DNA from: Pseudactinotalea suaedae
Lineage (GTDB): Bacteria; Actinomycetota; Actinomycetes; Actinomycetales; Beutenbergiaceae
Assembly: GCF_009733815.1 (NCBI RefSeq)
Contig: NZ_WNXY01000003.1
Span: forward strand, 248,001-312,000
DNA length: 64,000 bases
Reading direction: 5' to 3'
In this document: positions 36,444 through 43,924 of the stretch, piece by piece
Layout: each line of letters opens with the position of its first letter
Numbering within the stretch: the stretch's first letter is position 1
The notes under the pieces: model-generated
Told to the model about the DNA's origin: nothing
Database searches by the model: none
Seen by the model: the letters and a program-made list of their open reading frames with translations, nothing else
Position numbers and translations under genes: made by a program

Positions 36444-37343
36444 ATGGCCGATAGTGTTCCGCACATGGGTCAGCCGCCAGCATCGTGGCCGAGCCCTGAC
36501 CAGTCGTCCTTCGGACCGCCGGCCGGGGCTCCCGGTCCAGCGACCCCGGCGCCGGTGCCATCGGCCTGGCAGGACCCCTCCGGCCGGTCGGCCCCGCCGA
36601 CCGCTCCGCCGGTCCCGCAGCTGCCGACCCAGCAGCCGTTCGCTCCTCCCTCGGGCCAGAGCATGTACGGGGCGCGTCCCGCCCCGGTGCCGCAGCAGCA
36701 GGCGCAGGGTGGCTACGGCGCGTTCACCTTCCCGGTCGCCCCGAAGCAGAAGCTCGAGCCGCTCGCCGTCGCCGGCGTGGCCACCTCGCCGCTCGGTCCG
36801 GTCGGTATCGCGCTCGGTCTGCTCGCGCGCAACCGGATCAAGCAGACGCGACGGCGGAGCATGGCTCTGGCGTGGACCGGCGTGGCGCTCGGCGCGCTGT
36901 TCACGTTCGGATGGGCGCTGGCGACGTCGGTGCTGTCGATGAACGGCACCATCGACCGCGCGCTGGAGAGCCCGCAGCCCGGTGACGTCTCGCAGCCGCG
37001 CACGGTCGCCGCCGCGAACCTCGCGGTCGGCAACTGCATCCAGACACTGCCGCCGGCGCAGCAGGTGGGCGAGGTCAGCCTCGTCCCGTGCGCCGACGAT
37101 CACATCGCCCAGGTCGTCAGCCTGCACGCACGTTCCGGAGACTTCCCGGGTGCGGACTCGCTCGCTGCTGACGCCACGGCGACCTGCACCGCCGACATCG
37201 AGCAGCTCGATGCCGGCGATGCCTCGTTCGTGCCCTGGTATCTCGTCCCGTCCGAGGCGGGCTGGGACCAGGGCAACACCCAGGTGGTCTGCCTGCTCCG
37301 TGGCGACGCGGGCCCCCTCAACGTCGATCTCATCAATACCTAG
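36444..37343 (+). CDS. DUF4190/septum-formation-like membrane protein
   Basis: A 299-residue protein. A Pro/Gln-rich disordered N-terminus (about 95 residues) leads to a DUF4190-like pair of membrane segments (LAVAGVATSPLGPVGIALGL and MALAWTGVALGALFTFGWAL), then an outer domain resembling the septum formation family: LAVGNCIQTLPPAQQVGEVS, VPCADDHIAQVVSL, with four cysteines likely forming disulfides. Role unknown. ATG at 36444 or 36465 could be the start. The next gene, 14 bp downstream, encodes a protein with the same domain order, so this is a tandem of paralogues. Confidence 0.75.
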   Translation: MADSVPHMGQPPASWPSPDQSSFGPPAGAPGPATPAPVPSAWQDPSGRSAPPTAPPVPQLPTQQPFAPPSGQSMYGARPAPVPQQQAQGGYGAFTFPVAPKQKLEPLAVAGVATSPLGPVGIALGLLARNRIKQTRRRSMALAWTGVALGALFTFGWALATSVLSMNGTIDRALESPQPGDVSQPRTVAAANLAVGNCIQTLPPAQQVGEVSLVPCADDHIAQVVSLHARSGDFPGADSLAADATATCTADIEQLDAGDASFVPWYLVPSEAGWDQGNTQVVCLLRGDAGPLNVDLINT

Positions 37344-37357
37344 GAAAGGGGATCCAC

Positions 37358-38452
37358 ATGAGCACGCCATGGAATCCGTCAGGGCAGGACCCTCAGCAGC
37401 CGGGCCAGCCGCCCCAGCAGCCGGGCCAGCCCCCGCAGCAGCCGGGTGACCAGCCCGCCTACGGGGCACCCCAGCAGCCGGGCCAGGCACCGAGCTATGG
37501 GGCCTCCTCCCAACCGGGTCAGCCGCAGCAGCCCAGCTACGGCGCGTCCTCCCAGCCCGGTCAGCCGCAGCAGCCCGGCTACGGGGCCTCCTCCCAGCCC
37601 GGTCAGCCGCAGCAGCCCGGCTACGGCCAGCCGCAGCAGCCGACCCAGCAGTTCGGCCAGCCGCAGCCCGGCCAGCCGCAGCAGCCGGGTCAGCCCCCGT
37701 ACGGCCAGCAGCCCGGTCAGCCCGCCTTCGGCCAGCAGCCCGGTCAGGCGCCGGGCTTCGGCGCCGGTTCGCAGCCGGGCTACGGCGGCTTCGGTGGTCC
37801 CGGCGGCCCCGGTGGCCCCGGTGGTGGCTACGGCGGCGCGGGTGGCCCCGGCGGGCAGCCGCCGAAGAAGAACTCGATGCCGATCATCATCGGCGTCATC
37901 GTGGGCATCGCCGTGATCGTCGGCATCTTCTTCGCCATCCAGGCGCTGACCGGCGGCGGCGGTGACGACCCGACGGCGGACCCGACCACCACGCAGGAGC
38001 CGACGGACGAGCCCACCACCGACGAGCCGACCGACGATCCCACCACGGAGGAGCCGACCGACGAGCCGACCGGCGACGTCGTCGAGATCGCCGACACCGA
38101 GGTCGTCCCCGGTGACTGCATCCTCTCGATCGAGTACAACGCGAACAACATGTGGGAGAAGGTCGACTGCTCGACCCCGCACGAGTTCGAGGTCGTCGCC
38201 GAGAGCACCTCGGACGCGGCGGAGTTCCCCGGCGAGGACGTCCTGACGGCCGAGTCCGAGGCGTTCTGCACCGACGCCGTGACCCCGTTCTTCGACATGG
38301 TCGCGGACTCGGAGAGCGTCAACTTCAACTACATGTGGCCGACCGATCGCACCTGGGAGGCGGGTGACCGCAAGTACAGCTGCCTCATGGTGGCCATCGA
38401 CGGCGCGATGTTCACCGGCAGCTTCATCGACGGTGACGTGACGGTCAGCTGA
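37358..38452 (+). CDS. Membrane protein with Q/P/G-repeat N-terminus and septum-formation-like outer domain
   Basis: A 364-residue protein. The first 165 residues are low complexity and include three tandem copies of a 14-residue unit, YGASSQPGQPQQPG (about 37497-37622), then a GGPGGPGGPG stretch. One membrane segment (IIGVIVGIAVIVGIFFAIQA) is followed by a Thr/Asp/Glu/Pro linker and an outer domain with VVPGDCILSIEYNANNMWEK, CSTPHEFEVVAES and two further cysteines, parallel to the upstream gene. AGGAAAGGGG precedes the ATG. The repeat DNA is prone to copy-number change. Function unknown. Confidence 0.8.
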   Translation: MSTPWNPSGQDPQQPGQPPQQPGQPPQQPGDQPAYGAPQQPGQAPSYGASSQPGQPQQPSYGASSQPGQPQQPGYGASSQPGQPQQPGYGQPQQPTQQFGQPQPGQPQQPGQPPYGQQPGQPAFGQQPGQAPGFGAGSQPGYGGFGGPGGPGGPGGGYGGAGGPGGQPPKKNSMPIIIGVIVGIAVIVGIFFAIQALTGGGGDDPTADPTTTQEPTDEPTTDEPTDDPTTEEPTDEPTGDVVEIADTEVVPGDCILSIEYNANNMWEKVDCSTPHEFEVVAESTSDAAEFPGEDVLTAESEAFCTDAVTPFFDMVADSESVNFNYMWPTDRTWEAGDRKYSCLMVAIDGAMFTGSFIDGDVTVS

Positions 38453-38472
38453 CCCGAACCGCGACAGCCGAC

Positions 38473-38504
38473 TGGCCCCGCCCGGAGCGATCCGGGCGGG
38501 GCCA
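38473..38504. terminator. Bidirectional terminator hairpin
   Basis: A perfect 14-bp GC stem, TGGCCCCGCCCGGA at 38473-38486 and its complement at 38491-38504, closed by a GCGA tetraloop. It sits between the converging stop codons of the 364-residue gene and clpB. Confidence 0.85.
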
Positions 38505-38538
38505 GCGCCGTCTTCAGGCCGCTCGGGCGGCGACCAGG

Positions 38539-41175
38539 TCAGGCGATGCCGGCGGCCGCCTGATCGGCTGCGCGGACCTCGAGCCCTGGGGCGTCGAGAG
38601 CCTCGGGCCGGTCGACGAGCACGTGCCCGCCGTCGGTGACCGCGCCCGCGAGCAGCAGCCGGGCGAGCTTGTCGCCGATCTCCCGCTGGATCAGGCGCCG
38701 CAGCGGACGAGCCCCGTAGGAGGGGTCGTACCCCTCCAGCGCGAGCCACTCGCGCGCCGCCGGTGTGACCTCGAGCGTGAGCCGACGGTCCGCCAACCGC
38801 TCCCCGAGCCGCTCCACCTGCAGGTCCACGATGCTGCCCAGCTCGCCGATGCTCAGCGGGTCGAACAGCACGATCTCGTCGAGCCTGTTGAGGAACTCCG
38901 GCTTGAACGAGGACCGCACCAGGCTCATCACCGCCTCGTTCTTGGCCGCGCCATCGAGCGAGGTGTCCACCAGGAACTGCGAGCCCAGGTTGGAGGTCAG
39001 CACGAGGATGACGTTCCGGAGGTCGACCGTGCGGCCCTGACCGTCGGTCAGCCGCCCGTCGTCGAGCACCTGCAGCAGGATGTCGAACACCTCGGGGTGA
39101 GCCTTCTCGACCTCATCGAGCAGCACCACCGAGTACGGCCTGCGCCGCACGGCCTCGGTGAGCTGGCCGCCCTCCTCGTACCCGACGTACCCGGGAGGCG
39201 CACCGACCAGACGCGCCACCGAGTGCTTCTCGCTGTACTCGCTCATGTCGATCCGCACCATCGCGCGCTCGTCGTCGAACAGGAAGTCCGCGAGCGACTT
39301 GGCGAGCTCGGTCTTGCCCACACCCGTCGGGCCGAGGAACAGGAACGAGCCCAGCGGTCGGTCCGGGTCGGAGATGCCGGCGCGCGAGCGCCGCACGGCG
39401 TCGGAGACGGCCCGCACCGCCGTCTGCTGCCCGATCAGCCGGCGTCCGAGGACGTCCTCCATGTGCAGCAGCTTCTCGGTCTCGCCCTGCAGCAGTCGCC
39501 CGGTCGGGATGCCCGTCCAGGCGCCCACGACCTCGGCCACCTCTTCCGGGCCGACGTACTCGGCGACCATCGGCGCCCGCTTCGGCTCGCCACCTCCCGC
39601 CTGCATCTCGGCCTGCTCGGCGGCGGCGATCTCGCGCTCGACGGCGGGGATCTCGCCGTAGAGCAGGCGCGACGCCTTCTCGAGGTCACCCTCGCGCTGT
39701 GCCTTCTCGGCGTCGGTGCGCAGCTCGTCGAGCTTCTTGCGGGCCTCACCGATCTGGTTGAGGCCGGCACGTTCGGACTCCCACCGGGCCGTGAGCGCGG
39801 TCAGCTCCTCCGACCGGTCGGCCAGGTCGGCGCGCAGCTTCTCCAGCCGCTGCTGGGTGCCCGGGTCGTCGGTGCCACCCTCGGAGAGATAGGCCTCCTC
39901 CATCCGCATGCGGTCGACCTCGCGCCGGAGCTGATCGATCTCGACGGGCGAGGAGTCCAGCTCCATGCGCAGCCGGGACGCGGCCTCGTCGACCAGGTCG
40001 ATCGCCTTGTCGGGCAGCTGGCGCCCGGTGATGTAGCGGTCCGAGAGGGTCGCGGCCGCCACCAGGGCGCCGTCGGAGATCGTCACGTTGTGGTGCGCCT
40101 CGTACTTGGGCGCGATGCCACGCAGGATCGCCACGGTGTCCTCGACCGAGGGCTCGCCCACGAACACCTGCTGGAACCGGCGCTCCAGCGCCGGGTCCTT
40201 CTCGATGTACTCGCGGTACTCGTCCAGCGTCGTGGCGCCGACCATCCGCAGCTCGCCGCGCGCGAGCATCGGCTTGAGCATGTTGCCGGCGTCCATCGCG
40301 CTGTCGCCGCCCGCGCCCGCTCCGACCACCGTGTGCAGCTCGTCGATGAAGGTGATGATCTCGCCGTCGGAGCCCTTGATCTCGTCGAGGACGGCCTTGA
40401 GCCGCTCCTCGAACTCGCCGCGGTACTTCGCACCCGCGAGCATCGCCCCCAGGTCCAGCGCGATGATGCGCTTGCCGGCGAGGGAGTTGGGCACGTCGCC
40501 GTCGACGATGCGCTGGGCGAGCCCCTCGACGACGGCGGTCTTGCCGACGCCCGGCTCACCGATGAGCACCGGGTTGTTCTTGGTCCGGCGTGAGAGCACC
40601 TGCACCACGCGACGGATCTCGCTGTCGCGGCCGATGATCGGGTCGATCTTGCCGTCGCGTGCGCTCGCGGTGAGGTCGGTGCCGTACTTCTCCAGCGCCT
40701 GGAAGGTGCCTTCGGGGTCCGGCGAGGTCACGTTGCCGGAGCCGCGGACCGCGGGCAGACGTTCGTTGAGCCGGTCGCGGTCGGCGCCGGCTGCGCGCAG
40801 GATGTCCCCGGCCGCCCCGGAGTCCTTGGCGAGGCCGAGCAGCAGATGCTCGGTGGAGACGTAGGAGTCACCCAGTGCGGTGGCCTCCTGCGAGGCAGCG
40901 CTCAGCGCGTTGATCAGCGCGCGGGCCGCCTGCGGCTGGTTGACGCTGGACCCCGAGGCTGCGGGCAGCGCCGCGAGCGCGCCCGTCACCTGCTGTCCGA
41001 TCGCCCGGCGATCGACGCCCACGGCGTCGAGCAACGCGTTCGCCACGCCCTCCTGCTGCTCGAGGAGCGCGGCGAGCAGGTGAACGGGCTCGAGCTGCGG
41101 GTTCCCCGCACCCGAAGCCTTCTGAAGAGCGGCCGCCATGGCCTCCTGCGACTTCGTCGTGAGCTTGGTGTCCAT
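38539..41175 (-). CDS. clpB: ATP-dependent disaggregase ClpB
   Basis: An 878-residue Hsp100 chaperone that pulls proteins out of aggregates with DnaK. Domains in order: Clp N-terminal repeat domain (about 1-150), first AAA+ ring (Walker [21 protein letters not shown]), coiled-coil middle domain (about 400-530, with [15 protein letters not shown]), second AAA+ ring (Walker [22 protein letters not shown]) and C-terminal domain ([15 protein letters not shown]). No ClpP-binding tripeptide loop is expected in ClpB. ATG at 41175 has GGAGG 7 bases before it. A HAIR operator lies 52 bp upstream. Confidence 0.98.
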   Translation of the reverse strand: MDTKLTTKSQEAMAAALQKASGAGNPQLEPVHLLAALLEQQEGVANALLDAVGVDRRAIGQQVTGALAALPAASGSSVNQPQAARALINALSAASQEATALGDSYVSTEHLLLGLAKDSGAAGDILRAAGADRDRLNERLPAVRGSGNVTSPDPEGTFQALEKYGTDLTASARDGKIDPIIGRDSEIRRVVQVLSRRTKNNPVLIGEPGVGKTAVVEGLAQRIVDGDVPNSLAGKRIIALDLGAMLAGAKYRGEFEERLKAVLDEIKGSDGEIITFIDELHTVVGAGAGGDSAMDAGNMLKPMLARGELRMVGATTLDEYREYIEKDPALERRFQQVFVGEPSVEDTVAILRGIAPKYEAHHNVTISDGALVAAATLSDRYITGRQLPDKAIDLVDEAASRLRMELDSSPVEIDQLRREVDRMRMEEAYLSEGGTDDPGTQQRLEKLRADLADRSEELTALTARWESERAGLNQIGEARKKLDELRTDAEKAQREGDLEKASRLLYGEIPAVEREIAAAEQAEMQAGGGEPKRAPMVAEYVGPEEVAEVVGAWTGIPTGRLLQGETEKLLHMEDVLGRRLIGQQTAVRAVSDAVRRSRAGISDPDRPLGSFLFLGPTGVGKTELAKSLADFLFDDERAMVRIDMSEYSEKHSVARLVGAPPGYVGYEEGGQLTEAVRRRPYSVVLLDEVEKAHPEVFDILLQVLDDGRLTDGQGRTVDLRNVILVLTSNLGSQFLVDTSLDGAAKNEAVMSLVRSSFKPEFLNRLDEIVLFDPLSIGELGSIVDLQVERLGERLADRRLTLEVTPAAREWLALEGYDPSYGARPLRRLIQREIGDKLARLLLAGAVTDGGHVLVDRPEALDAPGLEVRAADQAAAGIA

Positions 41176-41226
41176 CGAACCTCCGGAAGTAGTGAATCGG
41201 TCTCCACAGTGGCCAACCGCATCAGA

Positions 41227-41247
41227 GTTGAGTCTATTCCGCTCAAG
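41227..41247 (-). promoter_or_regulatory. HAIR element (HspR operator) upstream of clpB
   Basis: On the minus strand this reads CTTGAGC-GGAATAG-ACTCAAC. The HspR consensus (HAIR) is CTTGAGT-N7-ACTCAAG, so two terminal bases differ and the 7-7-7 geometry is exact. It lies 52 bp upstream of the clpB start. HspR represses dnaK and clpB in actinobacteria, so this predicts heat-shock control of clpB by HspR. Confidence 0.85.
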
Positions 41248-41405
41248 TCTGCTTCGGAGTCGCGTTCGCCACGCTATCCGGCCGTTCCCGACCGCGTTCG
41301 AGGATTCCTCCCCCGGGGGAACCCCGCGTGCGTCCCGAGGGTGCGTGCGAGACTGACGATCGTCCGGGCGGGACCTGTCCCGCCGCACACACGGAGGGCA
41401 AGCTC

Positions 41406-41627
41406 ATGGGTTTCGACTCGTTCAAGAACAAGATCAACGACGTCCTGGGTGACGAGCAGCAGACGGACAAGGCGCTCGACCAGGCGAAGAACTTCATCAA
41501 CGACAAGACCGGCGACAAGTACGCCGACAAGGTCGAGCAGGGTCGCGACTTCGTCGACGGCAAGGTGGGCGACGACCGGGCCGGCGGCACCACCGGCGAC
41601 CGACCGGTGGGCGACGACAAGGTCTGA
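41406..41627 (+). CDS. Rv0909/MT0933-family antitoxin-like protein
   Basis: A 73-residue hydrophilic protein, MGFDSFKNKINDVLGDEQQ then a Lys/Asp-rich helical stretch (ALDQAKNFINDKTGDKYADK), with a Gly/Asp C-terminus. It resembles the MT0933-type antitoxin family. In M. tuberculosis the partner toxin (Rv0910) is an SRPBCC protein adjacent to it; no such gene is adjacent here, so this is an orphan or a stress protein of the CsbD-like type. GGAGG precedes the ATG. Divergent from clpB. Confidence 0.7.
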   Translation: MGFDSFKNKINDVLGDEQQTDKALDQAKNFINDKTGDKYADKVEQGRDFVDGKVGDDRAGGTTGDRPVGDDKV

Positions 41628-41705
41628 CGGCTCGACGCGGGCGCTGAGCCCGCATGCCCGGTCCGTGCCCGCAGGCCGGCCGGGCGGCTGAACTACGCTC
41701 GCGGG

Positions 41706-43163
41706 GTGCCGGCCGACCTGACGATCAGCGGCGCCCGACTGCTGGGCGAGGACGCCCTCGTGGACGTCGTGGTCGACGGCGGCCGGATCGCCGCCGTCGA
41801 CCGCTCGCGCGCGGGCTCGACGGCGACCGCCCGGGTCCTCGAGGCCGAGGGCCGCTGGGTGGCGCCTGGCATGTGGGACCACCACGTGCACCCCACGGAC
41901 TGGGCGGCGCTGCGGCACCGCCTCGACCTGCGCGATGCCGCCTCGGCTGCCGGCTGCGTGGCCGCGGTCGCCGCGCACGTGGCGGCGAACCCGGGCAGCG
42001 AGGTCGTCGGGACCGGGCTGTGGTGCGCCGGCTGGGACACCCGCCCGGTGCGGGCCGACATCGACCGGTTCGACGTGCCGGTGTCGCTGCTCTCGGGTGA
42101 CGCGCACTCCGCGGTCTTCAACGGCGCCGCGCTCGCCAGGTACGGCCTGGCGGCCGACGCCGACGCCGACGGCTGGGTCACCGAGAGCGCGTGGTTCGCC
42201 GTGATGCCCCGCATCGGCTCGGTGGACGACGCCACCCGGGACCGCTGGGTGGTCGAGGCCGGTCGGGATGCGGCCAGGAGGGGCGTCGTCGGGATCGTCG
42301 ACCTCGACCCGGGCGACACCCACAGCGCCTGGCGACGCCGGGTCGCGGCGGGATTCGCCGCGCACCGGGTCCGCGCCGGGGTGTGGATCGACCATCTCGA
42401 GCGCGCGATCGACGCCGGGCTCCGCAGCGGCGACCCGATCCCCGGTGCCGGTCCGCTCGTGAGCATGGGGCCGCTCAAGGTCATCGCCGACGGCTCGCTC
42501 AACACCGGCACGGCGCACTGCCGGGCACCGTTCCCGGGCGGCGGCCACGGTGCCATGAACCTCGACCAGAGCAGCCTCGTCGAGGCCATGTCGCGCGCCG
42601 CCCGCGCCGGCATCCACGCGACGATCCACGCCATCGGCGACGCAGCCCTGACCCTGGTGCTCGACGCGTTCGAGGCGAGCGGCGCCCAGGGCTCGGTCGA
42701 GCACGTCCAGCTCGCGACGCCGTCGGACATCGCCCGGATGGCCGGGCTGGGTCTGGCTGCGAGCGTCCAGCCGTGGCACCTGGTCGACGACCGGGACCTC
42801 GCCGAGACCCTGTGGGCGGGCCGCACGGACCGTGCGTACGCCTACGCCGACATGGCCGCGGCCGGCGTCGAGCTGCGGCTCGGGTCCGACGCCCCGGTGG
42901 CACCGCTCGACCCCTGGCGTGCGATCAGCGCCGCGGTGCTGCGCAGCGGTGACGAGCGGCCCGCCTGGCACCCGGAGCAGCGGATCAGCCTCGATCTCGC
43001 GCTGCGGTCCTCGTGGGGCGGCGTGCACGAGGTCGCGGCCGGTGGCGTCGCCGACCTCGTGCTGCTGGAGGAGGACCCCCGCCGGGTCGAGGTCTCCTCG
43101 CTGCCGCGGATCGGTGTCGCCGCGACCGTCTGCGCCGGGAACGTGACGCACACGACCCTCTAG
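41706..43163 (+). CDS. Amidohydrolase family protein (YtcJ type)
   Basis: A 485-residue metal-dependent amidohydrolase. The HxH metal motif is MWDHHVHPTDWAAL near residue 60. Further metal-site histidines are in IHATIHAIGDAAL (HAIGD) and VEHVQLATPSD, and the aspartate is in RLGSDAPVAPLDPW. The composite beta-sandwich domain surrounds the barrel at both ends (ISGARLL at the start, LVLLEEDP at the end). Substrates of YtcJ-like enzymes are varied and unassigned. GTG start at 41706. It stands alone, 40 bp before the beta-phosphoglucomutase gene. Confidence 0.88.
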   Translation: MPADLTISGARLLGEDALVDVVVDGGRIAAVDRSRAGSTATARVLEAEGRWVAPGMWDHHVHPTDWAALRHRLDLRDAASAAGCVAAVAAHVAANPGSEVVGTGLWCAGWDTRPVRADIDRFDVPVSLLSGDAHSAVFNGAALARYGLAADADADGWVTESAWFAVMPRIGSVDDATRDRWVVEAGRDAARRGVVGIVDLDPGDTHSAWRRRVAAGFAAHRVRAGVWIDHLERAIDAGLRSGDPIPGAGPLVSMGPLKVIADGSLNTGTAHCRAPFPGGGHGAMNLDQSSLVEAMSRAARAGIHATIHAIGDAALTLVLDAFEASGAQGSVEHVQLATPSDIARMAGLGLAASVQPWHLVDDRDLAETLWAGRTDRAYAYADMAAAGVELRLGSDAPVAPLDPWRAISAAVLRSGDERPAWHPEQRISLDLALRSSWGGVHEVAAGGVADLVLLEEDPRRVEVSSLPRIGVAATVCAGNVTHTTL

Positions 43164-43203
43164 CGATTGCGGGATCGAGGACGGGCGCTCGTACTCTCGT
43201 CGT

Positions 43204-43920
43204 GTGAAGTGGGACGACTACGACGCTGCCCTGTTCGACCTCGACGGCGTGCTGACCCCGACCGCGGACGTGCACATGCGGGCCTGGGACGAGATGTTCA
43301 ACGGGTATCTGGCGACCCGTCCCGGTCAGCGCACGTACACCGACCGCGACTACTACGACTACGTCGACGGCAAGCCCCGCTACGACGGCGTCCGCACCTT
43401 CCTCGCCTCGCGCGGCATCGTGCTGCCGGAGGGCGCCCCGACCGACAGCCCTGCGATGGAGACCGTGTGCGGCCTCGGCAACCGCAAGAACGCCGAGTTC
43501 GCACGGATCCTCGAGACCGAGGGCGTGGAGCCGTACCCGGCGTCGGTGGCGCTGCTGGACTTCCTCGCGCGGCGCGGCACCGGTGTCGCCGTGGTCTCGA
43601 GCAGCCGCAACGCCCCGGCCGTGCTCGCCGCGGCCGGTCTGGCCGACCGGTTCGAGATCGTGGTCGACGGGCGGGTCGCCGCCGCGACCGGGCTCCCCGG
43701 CAAGCCGGCGCCCGACACCTTCCTGCACGCGGCCGAGCGGCTCGGGGTCTCGCGGCAACGGTCCGTGGTGCTCGAGGACGCACTCTCCGGCGTCCAGGCC
43801 GGCCGGGCCGGTAGGTTCGGGCTCGTGGTCGGCGTCGATCGGGGCGCCGGGGCCGAGGAGCTGATCGCGAACGGTGCCGACGTCGTCGTGCACGAGCTCG
43901 ACGAGCTGATCGAGGACTGA
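43204..43920 (+). CDS. HAD-family beta-phosphoglucomutase
   Basis: A 238-residue HAD phosphatase-fold mutase. The phosphoryl-accepting motif is FDLDGVLTPTADVHMRAW with D12 and D14, motif II is VVSSSRNA, and motif III/IV is VVLEDALSGVQAGRAG. It interconverts beta-glucose-1-phosphate and glucose-6-phosphate. The directly following GH65 gene (5 bp away) makes beta-glucose-1-phosphate, so this pair is a complete phosphorolytic route. The same two-gene arrangement is found in M. tuberculosis (Rv3400-Rv3401). Confidence 0.92.
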   Translation: MKWDDYDAALFDLDGVLTPTADVHMRAWDEMFNGYLATRPGQRTYTDRDYYDYVDGKPRYDGVRTFLASRGIVLPEGAPTDSPAMETVCGLGNRKNAEFARILETEGVEPYPASVALLDFLARRGTGVAVVSSSRNAPAVLAAAGLADRFEIVVDGRVAAATGLPGKPAPDTFLHAAERLGVSRQRSVVLEDALSGVQAGRAGRFGLVVGVDRGAGAEELIANGADVVVHELDELIED

Positions 43921-43924
43921 GCGC

